Made by a program: the position numbers and the translations under genes. From Gnetum montanum (Eukaryota; Streptophyta; Gnetopsida; Gnetales; Gnetaceae), in the NCBI GenBank assembly GCA_015680685.1, contig MNCI01037977.1:246910-310909 (forward strand): a stretch of DNA of 64,000 bases. The letters run 5' to 3'. Positions 10,920 through 23,050 of this stretch are shown one piece after another. Below the pieces are notes generated by a model that saw nothing but the letters and a program-made list of their open reading frames with translations, had not been told where the DNA came from and searched no databases. The number at the start of each line of letters is the position of its first letter. The first letter of the stretch is position 1.

Positions 10920-11876
10920 TGATGATTCATGAATTTGCTAGCTATGATATCGCAGCCATGATATCACAGCTGTAATATATTAGCCCTGTTGTATCAGTAG
11001 CTGAGATATCGCAGTGGCTGTGATATCGCGTCTTCCCTGCAGTATCACGTACGCGATATCGTAGTGCGCCGCAATTTCTATAAATAAGAGGTGACTTTCC
11101 TAGTTTTAGGTATTAGGAGTTAGAAGTAGCGAAGCTCTGGTAGTTTGATCCCTCCAGAGTTAGATTATTTTTCCCATGTCTGCCCGCAGTGTGGTGAATG
11201 TAATTGTACAGTGTCTTTATTCGAGTGTGACGTACTTGGGCATGCACATGACTGGCAATAAAGATCAAGATTACTTCATCATTGCAGCATTCACTTTGTT
11301 ATTTATCTGTTTGTTTATTTATTTAATGTTATTTACTGCTTTCTCTCTCACCCTTAAACTCCTAGAACGTGGAACGAGTACAACTTGATTCGAGCATTTA
11401 AGTGTGACTACTTGGTAGCCCAGTGGCGTATCTAGGATCTACACTTGGTAACCCAGTGGCGTATCTGGAATCTGTGCTTGGTAATCCCAGTGGTGTACCT
11501 AGGATCTATGCTTGGTAATCCCAGTGGTAGTCATGCACGAGGTCCAAGGTGTGTACGATTGATCAAGGAATCGGTTGCTCGTCGCACTTAGGCTAGATTA
11601 GATTCTCTTACCCTTCTCCTCCTAGCTTAGCTTAGTTAATATTATTTTCCATTGCCTTCAGGAGTAGCGTTAGAATTAGGAACACATCATACACCTCACT
11701 CTAGACTAAACCATACATGACAAATACAATACTAGTCTAGGTGGGAAGACAACGAACTACAACCAAAGGATAATTGTCTAGGTGCCACAACTAGTCCATC
11801 TGTAGAGTTCAACAGGATTGCGCGTGAGAACGCTCGTTTTGTATGGTTGAGTGTAGGGGTACCTCGCCACTCATCA
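10920..11876 (+). mobile_element. Solo LTR of the Athila-like family, TSD GTATA
   Basis: This is a 957-bp LTR in plus orientation, from TGATGATTCATG to CACTCATCA, flanked by the same five bases GTATA at 10915-10919 and 11877-11881. U3 (10940-11065) is packed with GATATC(G/A)C words. The TATA box TATAAATA is at 11079-11086 and an AATAAA is at 11257-11262. U5 ends with the family block GTAGGGGTACCTC. No internal region follows, so it is the product of LTR-LTR recombination. The short ORF at 11176-11388 runs through R/U5 and is not a gene. Confidence 0.85.
11411..11530 (+). repeat. 33-34 bp minisatellite inside the solo LTR
   Basis: Four tandem units start at 11411, 11444, 11477 and 11511, each beginning CTTGGTA(G/A).CCCAGTGG. 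Related LTRs (for example about 14286 in element B) carry only dispersed single versions of the motif, so the array expanded in this lineage. Confidence 0.75.
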
Positions 11877-12764
11877 GTATATAATGTGGAAATATAATGT
11901 AAAGCTTTTAAATACAATTAAGAATAAGAAGTTTAAGGCTTGAGAAATGCTTGTATAATAACTTTGTTAAAATTGTCATACAAACTAAATTACAATAACT
12001 TTTGGAGATGGAGGATTTGGAATCTAGCTTTAAAAGCAACAACGTTTAGGTGAAAGGGTAAGTGGACTTGTTTGAGGGGTAACTACACATTGATAATGAG
12101 GATTTCCATAGGAATGATAGACATCCTATGCTTGTTGAGATGATATGAGGAAGGAACTTATTCTTGTTGGAGGACCTACACTTGGAGGATAGTGTCAATT
12201 TCAAAACATTTGAAAGTGTTGAGGGATCATGAGTCTACCTCTCTAATAAGTCTCTTTCTATAAAAAAATAGAAATTTCAATGTGCTTTGACTAAAACATT
12301 TAATGAAAGAGCACCTACTTCAAAGAACATGCAAAATTGGATTACTAGGATCTAGATTGAAATGATAGTCTAGGTTAGTGCCTTTAAAGGTAAAGTCATG
12401 GTTTTCTTTAGGAGAAAGAAATGACCATGTCCTATAAGGTTGGAAGTTTAATCTTGTAGGTTGAATTATGGATTTTAGATTTTTTGCGAATTTAGAAAAA
12501 GTCATTATGTGGGAGGTTTAAATAGATATAGTCAAATCATGAATAAATTACATTAAATGAATTTGTAGGAACCTATGGAATCCTAAAGTTAGATACTCTA
12601 AAGTATGGAAATCTATTTAAAAGGATTGATGTTCTTTTTCAATCATTAGATCTTTGGAAATTTGGAGAATTGAACATAATAGCTGAGAACCTCCTAGAAA
12701 ATAAGCACCCCAAGTGTAGTATCAAGGTTGTTTACCCTCAAGTATTGGCTTTCCTTAGAGGGAC
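11877..12764. other. No gene identified; eroded sequence
   Basis: No long ORF is present. A weak plus-strand coding flavour (short Lys/Phe-rich open stretches interrupted by stops at about 12010-12750) could be a very old LINE ORF1 remnant, but no motif is clear enough to call. Confidence 0.3.
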
Positions 12765-13560
12765 TGATGAGCAGCGAGGTACCCCTACGACCAACCATAC
12801 GAATCACAAGCATTCACGCATGATCTAGTCAAATTCCATAAACCTTAAGTTCCTAAGTACACTAGTTCCAAGACGTGAAATCTAATCATGACAATCATTA
12901 TCTTCTCAACTACACTTGTGGAGCTTAATTATATGGTTAAGTGTAATTGAGTCACATGATCTTTATTATTTTATATTTTATTTGTCTATGATTAACAGTA
13001 GGTTGAAACTCAATTTATAAATCAATTTAACTAATCTAATTTCTAATCAATAACTAACAATCCTAACATAAGTATCTGGTCCCACTTTCCATGCACATCC
13101 TAAACACATAAACATTGTTGGGTTACCAAATGTTAAGTGTTGTTGGGATTACCAGGAGTTATATGCATGCTCGAAGCAGTCATATGTATGTTCTTAATTA
13201 ATTCTATTTAATCGAACTAGCTTACTTTAGCTTAATTACTTGGTAGTATTAAATAAAATTGCATAAATAAAATATTAGCTAGACAAGGTGCTACAAAGTT
13301 TGATCAGAAAGCTCATCTTTATTGCTACACATATTGTTGTGTTCAAGTACAACAGTGCTTAAATAAAGATCTATACACTCAATGACTCCTACTATGGGCA
13401 CTTTGAAAAATATTCTAACTTTGGATAAAAGGAACTGCAAGAGCTTTAATATGCTATGAAAAAAAAACTATATGAAAATTGTGTGCCCAAGCACTATATT
13501 TATAGGCTAGCACATACCCAAAATTGGATGTTCATGACCATAAAATTGAACACCTTGGAA
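12765..13560 (-). repeat. Element D 3' LTR (diverged U3)
   Basis: The R-U5 part is clearly similar to 35436-36170 (long shared runs such as CTTAAGTTCCTAA and TCTGGTCCCACTTTCC). From about 13528 the U3 differs: instead of GATATC words it has repeats around TTGGATGTCAATTTT and GAACATCCAATTTT. This may be a swapped U3, or the LTR could belong to another insertion. The right boundary is unclear. Confidence 0.6.
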
Positions 13561-13819
13561 AAAATTGACATCCAACTCCTCTTGGGAGTTGAAGAGAGAG
13601 GGAGAAGATTCAATGATCATGAATGATCCTCATCGCATGGTGCTACTACTTATCTTTTGGTGAAGATAGTCCTGCTTCTAATCCACACTTTCCACTGCAA
13701 TTACAACAAAATCATGGATTAGTGTGCAATGTGTAACATAGAGCTTTTCAGTACCTTGTCTTATCAGTAGTTACACTTGGCTAGGTTGTGATTATGGTGA
13801 ATTGATTCCTTTAATATTG
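13561..13819 (-). pseudogene. Element D remnant: ORF3 leader, intron end and first codons
   Basis: The minus-strand text 13819-13753 matches the spacer before ORF3 in element B (inverted 22900-22985). It ends in a strong splice acceptor, TTGTAATTGCAG (last base 13695). This is where ORF3 starts in A and C, but the ATG has decayed and the next ~100 bases run straight into LTR sequence. Nearly all of ORF3 is therefore deleted. Confidence 0.5.
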
Positions 13820-14691
13820 TGATGAGTCATGGATTGGCCACATCAACGAGCCCTCATTGACTAGGCCCCATCAACTAGGCTACATTGACTAGGCCCCACA
13901 AGGTCTGTTCTAGCCTATAAATACATGCTAACTTGGCATGTTTAGGCATCATCTTGTCATAGTTGTAGTGAAGCTCTTTCAGTTTCCACATTTGAGAGTT
14001 AGAATATTTTCTTGAGTGCTCGTAGTAGGATTCATCGAGTATATGGATCTTTATTTGAGCACTATTGTACATGAGCACAACAGTGTGTGCAGCAATAAAG
14101 ACGAGCTTCTTGATAAACCTTGCAACATTCTAGATAGTTTAAATATTTTATTCATGCATTTAATGTTTTTAGTTATTTATTCAATGTTCTCTAGTAATTA
14201 AGCTAATTAACTAATTAACTAATATAAGCTAAATAGCGATTAAGTAAGCACTTAAGTACGACTACTTCAAGCATGCATATGACATTTGGTAATCCTAGTA
14301 GTGCTTAATGATCAGTAACCTAGCAACATTGTATCTGTTTAGGATGTGTACAATAAGTGGGACTAGATACTTATGTTAAGACTAGTTACACAATAGTTAT
14401 CCAGTTAGATTAAAGTAGATATTAAATTATTGTATTTTTCATCCTATTTATTTTAATTACCAAAATCATAAAACACAAAATGATAAAAATCATGTTTCTC
14501 AATTACACTTAAACCATACCCTTGAGCTTCACAAGTGTAGTTGGGAAGACAACGAATGTTCTAAACACCTAATTTACTTCCTTGAGAACTAGTGCACTGG
14601 AAAACTATAGAGCCTATAGAATCCGATCAGATTGTGTGTGAATGCTTTATGATTCGTATGGTTGGGTGTAGGGGTACCTCGTCACTCATCA
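13820..14691 (+). repeat. Element B 5' LTR
   Basis: The LTR is 872 bp, TGATGAGTCATGG to CACTCATCA. U3 carries repeated GACTAGGCC words (13850-13895). The TATA box TATAAATA is at 13916-13923. The U5 end has GGTTGGGTGTAGGGGTACC, shared with all other LTRs of the family here. It is visibly similar along its length to the copy at 26110-27019. Confidence 0.85.
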
Positions 14692-14692
14692 T

Positions 14693-14710
14693 TGGTGCCA
14701 TTTCCATGAA
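14693..14710 (+). other. Primer binding site (tRNA-Asp type), element B
   Basis: The sequence TGGTGCCATTTCCATGAA begins one base after the LTR. It is a decayed match to TGGCGCCGTTGCCGGGGA, the complement of the plant tRNA-Asp 3' end, the primer reported for Athila-type elements. Confidence 0.7.
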
Positions 14711-14843
14711 CTCTTTCTATTGAAACATGTGTTATCTAGGATTAGTAAACATCATTAACAATGTTAAATGAACCCTAAGGTCAACATCATTCTTACACAT
14801 AATACAGATACATAAGCACACTGATATTTTATTTATTTGCAAA

Positions 14844-17290
14844 ATGTTTTCTTCTCAAAGGCTTGACGATGCCAAACTACTGGTCCCACAAGAGTGCAAG
14901 GTGGTATATCCTCATCTAGATGAGTATGTGCTTGATTTAACCTTCATCCTACATTAGGATGAACAACTATGATGGCGTGATATGGAAGGCAACATTGTAA
15001 TGCCTCCTGATCAATCTATGCCCATGATGCTACTTCAAACTCTTGAGAAGTTAGGCATTCATGATCTTCAAGAGGAGTATGTTGTGCATGATTAAAACTA
15101 ACAAACTACCATCCCACTGAAACACAATGTCAAAGAGATTGATACCAAGAGAAGCAACATGAGTTTGTGAAGGGGAAATGGTTTACCAAAACCTTGTTCT
15201 TGCTAAGCTAAGAAGAAAATGAGGATCCTTTCTCTAGGGGCTCTCAACATGAAAATTCTCCACATCTTGTTACTAGTGATGGGGGTATGAACCTAAATCT
15301 ACATTCCACTATCAACAAACTAGGTTCAAGTAAATATGGCAATCAAGGCATGGGCTTGAACAAGTGTCAAGATGATAAGAAATCTGATGAATGTGATCGT
15401 GACAACTGAAGGGGAGTTAGTAGATATCATGGTCATGGTAGTCCTCCTTCCTCTTCATCCTCTTCATCTACTACTTCTTCTTCTTCTTATTCTAAAAAAT
15501 TTTGCAGAAGGAATAATCGTGATGGAGGTGAGTAGCAAGACAATAATACTGATCGCCATGCCCACAATAATCGAAGGGGTAACAGAGGACATCATCAAAA
15601 ACAACGAAATAATGATGATGATGAGCCTTTAATGGCAACTCAAAGCATGCTTAACATTCTAGAGGTAGTCAAGATCCCAACTAGGCATGTGAAAGATAGT
15701 TGGATCAAGTACTTAGACATGAACAATATCCCAAGATTTGAGGGGGATATAACTCTGATCCACAAAACCATCTCTAAGCCTTTCACAATGCCTGTGCCTT
15801 ATAAAACATAGATAATGATTGGTAGAAATTGAAGCTATTTCCCATGATACTCATCAAAGAGCTATAAAGCTAGTACTAGTCCTTGCAACTAGAATCCATT
15901 TACAAATGGAGTACCATGCTAGAACTATTTAATGATAAATACTGGACATACTCCAGAGTGTCTAATTTGAGAAGGAAAATCCAAGGCTAAAAATAGGGAA
16001 CACATGAACACTTGGATGCCACCATGGATAGATATTATTCTCTCTCACATCGATGCCCTAGCCATGATTATTCTCAAAGGGAGCAACTTCGCCACATCAT
16101 AGATGGGCTTAGAGTAGAAACCAAAAGAACTCTTGGGGTTTATGCCCAAGGGAGATTGTCTGAACTAAGAGCTCATTAGATACAAAGGCTAATAGAGTAG
16201 GTAGTAAAAAAAGAATGTGAATTGTAAAAAAGAAAAAATGTAGAACAATATAATAGGGACCTTCCATCAGAAAAAGGAAGGTCTGATTTTGTGATGAGGT
16301 GGAGTCGCCACTCGAGGAGGTGGTGAACAGGAAAACCTTACCTATTCAAAAATATATTTTTAATATTTTAGCAAAGGTTGATAAATTATGAGACTCTTTG
16401 AATGAAAAATTCCAAACTACTATGAAGATTGCTAAAGAATCTAAAAAGTAGAATAGTGATTGCAATTGTAGGAGGTAAAAAGAAGCTGAACATGCCTACC
16501 AAAGGGGTAAGGGCAAAGCTACTGCAGTAGAAGAAGTTGTGGAGATAGACTTCGATGATGATTTTGGGTGTCACATTTGTCAATATGACCATCCTAAGAG
16601 ATTTTTTCCTATGGTGTTACACTTACAAGAATCTAGGGTGTACATGCTAAATCCTTGACTAGCACGAAGGTAAGCACCTAGACGATTACCTTATCCTCAT
16701 GGTAATCCAAGGTAGTTCCACCAACAACAACAAGCTTACTATTCAAGTGGAGCTCAACCACAATTGTATGAAAAATACCAACACTGGCACCAACCACAAT
16801 CATGGAAAATGCCATCACCAAGGTAATAGTACCCTTATAGGCAACCATATCCATATGGGTACTATGTTTAGTAACTCGTTTCTCCACGAAGCTTTGTAAG
16901 CCATGCCTCATTCCAACATCACTATTATCCTCCAGAGTACCATTAAACTCATTCATCATCTACTCAAGGGGAGCACCCATATCCATACCATCATCTACAT
17001 CCATCTACACATATCCCTTTGTCCTTAACCTAGTTACCTCCTACTCCATCCATGTAGGATAAAATTCCCCTATATTTGTAGCAATAAAATGCTATAAGGG
17101 CTATAAATTTACAACTAGCCTTCCAACTGAGTGGTTCAAACAATCGATCTAGGAAACGACCATTTTTCTAACCCAATAGTCCTTCCAAACCCTCACAACC
17201 TAATGCAGCGAATCGCCTTGTATCTCTAGCACCATAATCCTCTGCATTAAACACATTTGAAAGTCCTTCAAACCAAACGTCATCTTAGAT
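14844..17290 (+). pseudogene. gag: gag of element B
   Basis: The start is ATG 14844 (MFSSQRLDDAKLLVPQ). The same MFSS start occurs in element D at 35275. The N-terminal block has HLDEYV and MEGNIVMPPDQS motifs shared with D. A Ser- and His-rich low-complexity region follows (15370-15640), then the gag core (around 15690-16200), with MNNIPRFEG and a W-rich segment. A zinc-knuckle-like GCHICQYDHPKR lies near 16570 (CX2CX3H; the last Cys is lost). A Gln/Pro/His-rich tail precedes the protease. Many stops and frameshifts mean no intact protein is made. Confidence 0.65.
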
Positions 17291-17339
17291 CTGCACTATA
17301 ATGTTAACTTATGTTGTCTCTAATTAGATCAAGGTTGGA

Positions 17340-17735
17340 AACCTTTCCATAAAGAGATTTGAGCTAGGAAGTCCTTTTATTTACTTACAGATTACTGGAC
17401 ATGAGCCATGCAAGGTGATTCTTGATTCTTGTTCTATTGTCAATCTCATTTCCTATGACATGTACAAGGCTTGGAACCTACCACCTCTAAGGAAGAGCAA
17501 TATCCATTTGGAATTGGAAAACCAATCAATCACTATCCCTTTGGGATTAGTGGAGGACATTGTGACTATAGTTTGTGGGTGGTCCTATCCTGCCATTTTT
17601 TTGGTGATCAAGGTAGAAAATTGCAAAGGTGACTTCCTTATCATTATGAAACATGCAAGGTTAAGCATTTTTGATGCACAAATGGGCATCAATGACCTCT
17701 CCTTGAAAATCTCCAAGGAGAACAAATCTGGATGA
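17340..17735 (+). pseudogene. Aspartic protease domain of element B
   Basis: The open stretch beginning near 17400 reads CKVILDSCSIVNLISYDMY. This corresponds to the retroviral-type aspartic protease active site (usually D-[ST]-G-[AS]); the Gly is replaced by Cys, so this copy would be inactive. A hydrophobic flap-like stretch and IMKHARLSIFDAQMG (normally an I.GR.WL motif) follow. It cleaves the Gag-Pol polyprotein in active relatives. It lies directly between gag and RT. Confidence 0.65.
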
Positions 17736-18239
17736 CTTGAGAAGAAGCAAGTTCCATGCATTATGTATAATGATAATGAGTGCAACTGCATGCAGAAAAT
17801 ATGGTCCATTAAAAGTACATTCCTTAGAGCATGCAATTAGTGTGCACATAAAACAGATATCCAAAGGTGCTTGTATGTAGCAACCACAAAATAGGAGGGC
17901 ACCCAGTGGTTGAAAACTAACTCCAATAGTAACACATAATGCATGGAACCTAATAAGAGCCTGACATGTGCCTATGTCGAGGACATAGATGAACTTGAGC
18001 AAGTTCATCACCAACTCTCTAATGATAAAGATGATAATACCTGTTGGGGAGAGTTGGAAAACTCTACTAATCAACATGGAGTATGCATTTCTAAAAAATT
18101 CCAAGCTACTTATCATCCATGTCAATCTTGCTCCTAAACAAAAAGACAAGTTTTTGGAGGTGATAAACAATGGCCAACTGTCTTTACTTGGTCATATCCT
18201 AAACTAACTAGAATTGATCCACAGATATGCCATGATCGT

Positions 18240-19120
18240 ATCTACAATGACCCAACCATGAAGCTAAGAAGGCAACCGCAAAGGTGACTAGATCCCAAAT
18301 TGAAGTAAATAATCAAAGAGGAAATAGAACAACTCCTCAAGGTAGGGTTCATCTATCCCATTATGGATAGTGAGTAGGTTAGCCCACTCATGATTGTGCC
18401 AAAGAAAGGTGGTAAGTGGCAGGTTTGCATCAACTTTAGGCTACTAAATATGACAACATTTAAAGATCATTTTCCATTGTCATTTGTGAACCAAGTGTTG
18501 GATACCATATCTGGGCATTACTATTATAGCTTCTTAGATGGTTATAGTGGCTATAACCAAATTCAAATTGCACCAAAAGATTAGGCCAAAACAACATTCA
18601 CGAGTCCCTAGGGGACTTTTGCATATTGTAAGATGCCATTTGGTTTATGCAATGCCTCTACAGCATTTCAATGTCTAGTCCTTAGTATTTTTTAACAGCA
18701 GATTGGTAGTGGGGTAGAAGTCTTTATGGATGACTTCTCTACCTATGGACCTACATTTGAGCAAGCCCTGGATCACCTTGAGCAAGTACTGAAAAGATGC
18801 ATTAGAATAAACCTTAGGCTCAATTGGTAGAAAATTCATTTAATGATCCAAGAAGGCATTGTACTAAGGCACAGAATTACTCAGGTAGGGATTGAGGTAA
18901 ACCCTGAAAAGATAAGGGTCATCCAAGGAATCACATGCCAATGAGAGACAGTCAAAGATGTTTGATCATTCCTTGGACACACTAGCTACTACTGGTGGCT
19001 TATAAAGAATTTCTCTAAGATCACAAAGTTGTTGGTCGAGCTTACAAAGAAAGATTCTTTGTTCATCTAGACTAAGGAATGTGAACATGCATTCTAATGG
19101 CTACACAAAAAACTTGTAGA
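18240..19120 (+). pseudogene. Reverse transcriptase domain of element B
   Basis: This is a Ty3/gypsy RT with recognisable blocks: PLMIVPKKGGKWQVCINFR (18386-18440), LDGYSGYNQIQIAPKD (18534-18584), KMPFGLCNA (18630-18660), and FMDDFSTYG (about 18725-18750), which holds the catalytic DD. After this come QALDHLEQVLKRC and the ITQVGIEVNPEKI connection region. Stops interrupt it (for example after APKD). The enzyme copies the element RNA into DNA in the cytoplasmic particle. Confidence 0.85.
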
Positions 19121-19124
19121 AACT

Positions 19125-19520
19125 CCAATTCTACAGGCACCATATTGGTTGAGACCATTTCACATAATGACAAATGCATCTAATTATGGCTTGGGATTCA
19201 TGTTTATAAAGTAGGATGATAAGAAACATCCATATTACATCCACTACATGAGCCAAATTATTATGGGTGCACAATTGAATTACCCCACAACTGAAAAAGC
19301 ACTAATGGCAGTGGTGTATGCTCTTGAAAAATTTAGGCACTATGTGCTTGGATATAAAGTATTTATGCACATTAATCATAGTGCCATCCACTTCCTAATG
19401 AACAAGCCAACAGTGAGTCCCCATATCATACAATGGCTCGTGATCTTATAGGAATTCNTAGTGAGTCCCCATATCATACAATGGCTCGTGATCTTATAGG
19501 AATTCATTCTCATAATGATA
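19125..19520 (+). pseudogene. RNase H domain of element B, interrupted by an assembly join
   Basis: The sequence FHIMTNASNYGLG (near 19160) is the RNase H entry motif with D replaced by N. LNYPTTEKALMAVVYALEKF (19275-19335) and VFMHINHSAIHFLMNK (normally T-D-H) follow. At 19458 a single N is followed by a repeat of the preceding ~46 bases, a contig-overlap artefact that shifts the frame. Confidence 0.8.
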
Positions 19521-19529
19521 GAAAGAAAA

Positions 19530-20900
19530 GGAATTAAGAATGTGGTTGCTGACCATAACTCTTGGTTAAGATGGAATAATAAAGAGAAGGAAAGCGTGCT
19601 CACTAATCGATTTCTAGATGAACTCCTCTTTACAGGAGTAATAAATGATCAAGTGCCTACTGAATTAAAATGGTATGATGGAATCCTCACTTACCTTCTC
19701 ACTCAAGCGATGCCACAAGATCTGGACTTTAAGAAGAAACAATAGTTTCTTCATCAGGCTAAGTACTTCATGGAAATCAATAGACACCTTTACAAGGTGT
19801 GTGTTGATGGCCTAGTTCATTGGTTTGTCCTTGACGTAGACTAATTACACATTCTTAAAGATGCTCGTTAAGGTCCTTTTCAAGGCCACTATGCTAGAAG
19901 ATGCACAACCATAAAAATCCTGATGGCAGGATACTATTAGCCTATAATCTTCAAGGATGCCCACCAATTTGTTCGATCTTGTGAGCATTGTCAACAAGAT
20001 GATGGGATGACCACACAAATGGAGGATCCTCAATAGTGGATTCAACCACTAGAGCCCTTTGACATATGGGGCATAGACTTCATGGGTCCCATCACATCCA
20101 TGTCCAATGGAAAGGCATACATCATCATAGTAGTCGACTACTATATCAAATGAATAGAAGTAATAGTCGTCACCAACTGTACATCATCCACTATTGATTT
20201 ATTTGTACAACAACATATTGTAAATAGGTTTGGTGTATTGTGTGCACTAATTTTTAATAATGAAACCCATTTTATAGGTGCCACCTTTCGAAAGTCGATG
20301 CAACACTTGGGAGTTGAACATAAATTAACAATACCCTATCACCCCCAAGCCAACGATCAAGTAGAAGTTACTAACAAGGAGATCACCAAAATCCTAATAA
20401 GGACTATAAACAAATATAGGAGAGACTAGAGCACAAAACTCAACAATTTCCTCTAGGCCTACTACTCCACATGAAAACTCCCCATAGGCTACTCTCCCTA
20501 TGAGCTAGTGTACAGAAAAATTCCAACACTTCCAGTCCAATCCAAGCTTCATACACTTTCAATAGCCTATGACTTGGACCTTGACCTAAGCCTAGCACAG
20601 AGAGAGAGATTGATCAACCTAAATATGCTAGATGAAAATTGATTGATGGCTCTATCTTTGAACAAAGTGCACAAGGCATACAACAAGAATTGACATGACC
20701 TTAGAATATAGAAAGTAAAATTTCAACTTGGAGATAAGGTTCTCTGCTAGAACCCCAGAAAACAAAGTTCCAAATGTTGTGGGAGGGACCTTATATAATT
20801 GGTAAAACCTTTTCCTCTGGGGCCATGTTAATGTACAAACTTGAGAGCCCACATAGAAAGCAGTTGGTCAACATCCAATAAGTGAAACCTTTCTTAGAGC
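19530..20900 (+). pseudogene. Integrase of element B
   Basis: An HHCC-like N-terminal zinc region (GHYAR... SCEHCQQ, about 19880-20000) leads into the catalytic core. FDIWGIDFMGP (20055-20085) holds the first Asp. ALIFNNETHFIG (normally SDNGTHF) has the second Asp changed to Asn. HPQANDQVEVTNKEI precedes the catalytic Glu. A C-terminal part with PIGYSPYELVY and VKFQLGDKVL ends near 20900. Several stops are present. It inserts element DNA into chromosomes in active relatives. Confidence 0.85.
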
Positions 20901-22490
20901 TAAGACAAGCCAGTACAACTACTACCTCATTTGATGGAAATCACACTCTATATTTTGTGTCTCCTCCTTTTTACTTAGTCATGGCAGAGATGCCCATCCA
21001 TGCTAACCATACATGTGGCTCCTCAGTTTTTCAATTTTTTTTTACACTTTGTTGATTTTTACCTCTTTTTAGTTTTTCATTCTATTGATTTTTTGTTTTA
21101 CAACATCATTCATATGCTTTATCTTTCTTGAATATTTTATATTTTCTTCTATATTTTACTTTATTTTTGTGTGAATTTTCATTAATTTTTCTAATAAAAG
21201 TGCTTTATTATCATAGGACACAGTGCCAATGTTGTTGTTTACTAATGGTGGGTTTTGCTTAATATTTCGATTACTAATGTTTGGTTTCTATTTTTGAATT
21301 TTGATGCCTGATGACTAAGACATGGTTTATTTTTCATGAAACAGGTAGTAAGTCCACATCATTCACACATCCACAAACTCTATGGTTTTCCTTATTTTGG
21401 AAGTTTGAGGTCCCTTTCATTAAATAAACTTTTAATTAATTGGTGACCTTGGTAGTTTCTAGAATTGGGAAGGATTCAAAGGCTTGCACAGGGTGTAACT
21501 TCAAGGGAACTTAATACTCTTTGTACTCTTCTACTTACTTGGATGCTTTTGTATTTTCATTGACTTCTTACCATTCCAAGTTGACTAATAATAAGAAGTT
21601 AAATAAAGTCTTTGCATGGTATGGTTACCATTTCAAAGAAAACCAAAAAAAAAAAAAACATGATGGGAATTCTAAGCACACCCCTTAGACAAATAAATAG
21701 GCTATAAGCACTAGTTATGGGACTAGAAAGACATGTTACCCATGGCTAAAGATCCCCTTTAACTAAGGTCCTCTTTCATTTTTTGCTTCTCTTTTCTTCT
21801 CTTCATGGAACACTGGTTGTTTTGTGGGAGCACTCTTGTGTCTTGAGGGGGTGGATCAGTCTTGGAGTGGCAATGCAAAGTCATTGAAAGTAGTTGATTT
21901 TGATCTAGACTAAGGATGAATCTTCATAGGTCATTTTAAACACAAACTCCATAAGGAACTTCTTATGACCTTATTTCAGGATTCTATCCCACCTTCTCCA
22001 TCATCAATCTATGCTACCCATGACTCACCTCACTGCTACTTTCTATGTTATGCTCAATGTCTTAGTCTAACGTGTTGGAATTCTTGGATAGACTCTTCCT
22101 AGTTGGTCCTTAACTTTTCATAATAATTAATCAATTGTGGGGCCCACAGATTCCGTAGTTAAGGTTATGCAAGTGCAAAAAGGGCATGTGCCTCCTATGG
22201 GGAGGACCCACTTGCATATCTCTTGGTTTGAATAGTTAAGCCCCTTATCTTAAACATTTCCACAATAATATTCTTTGCATGCCCCATTGTGCATCTAGCT
22301 ATGTGCTCCTTAAACTTTCATAAACTTCATTCTTCAACCATTTTTTTAATTTTTTAAATTTTCTAAACTCTAGCACTCTCTTCTACTATTTTCATGATGT
22401 TTGTGACATTTTAGGCTTCCATTTGACTCCCATTTCACTCAAAAATTCCTCATATTTTCAAATTTTCCCAAAGTCAAAGGTGGTCAATAG
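20901..22490 (+). other. Non-coding spacer after pol (element B)
   Basis: T-rich sequence without a supportable ORF. It is co-linear with the inverted segment 28638-27020 in element D, so it is a family feature. It contains A/T homopolymers (for example an A run at 21647-21659). Confidence 0.7.
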
Positions 22491-22494
22491 TTGC

Positions 22495-22585
22495 ATCGAC
22501 TAGGCCTAGTCGACATAGTCGACCTTGTCAATGAGGCCTCATCGACTAGGCCCCATCGACACAAAAAACAAAAACTCTATAGATA
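22495..22585 (+). promoter_or_regulatory. Internal U3-like repeats and TATA box upstream of ORF3 (element B)
   Basis: The words ATCGACTAGGCC (22495-22506 and 22541-22552), TAGTCGAC and CCCATCGAC precede CTCTATAGATACTA (TATA-like at 22578-22585). The same ATCGACTAGGCC type makes up U3 of this element's own LTRs (26137-26190) and is absent from A and C, which instead have GATATC words in both places. A GTAAG donor follows at 22717. Confidence 0.5.
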
Positions 22586-22716
22586 CTATCAAACACTTTG
22601 ACATTTTTTATCATTTGCTCCACAACAAGAGAGGAGTTTTTGTCATTTTCCAGAGCCCATAACTTTTCAACCATTTTTCCAAATCACTCCATTCTTCGAT
22701 CTTCTAGCTATTGGAG

Positions 22717-23044
22717 GTAAGCTCTTCATCGTGGGGGCCGTAAACCTTAAGGTTTCTAATGAGAATTTTTTGAGATTTTTTCTTACTCCCCCAAAGGGTT
22801 AAGGAATATAATGATATTAAACCATCACTTTTTGAGAGTTTGACCTTTCTAACAGCCTCTGATATGACTATAATCACTTATTAATATTAAGATACAAATC
22901 AACTAGTGATTAAAATTGATCAAATCAGCCATAATCACAACTTAGCCAAGTGTAACCTTCGTAACGAGATAAGGTATCCCAATTGTTTCACGTACACAAT
23001 AATTGCTAACTCATGGTCATGTTGTGATTGTAAATGACACTAAG
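22717..23044 (+). other. Predicted intron before ORF3, element B
   Basis: The donor TTGGAG/GTAAGCTC at 22717 matches the position and order seen in elements A and C. The acceptor is less clear: GATTGTAA at 23024-23033 is the decayed family acceptor, and ACTAAG ending at 23044 is an alternative. Confidence 0.35.
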
Positions 23045-23050
23045 GCCAAA

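Noticed and set aside
17661-18170. 169-codon minus-strand ORF
   Set aside because: It lies opposite the protease-RT region of element B, shows no family features, and is a shadow frame.
19411-19505. Tandem duplication of ~46 bp in the RNase H region
   Set aside because: The copies are separated by a single N; this is an unresolved contig overlap, not a biological repeat.
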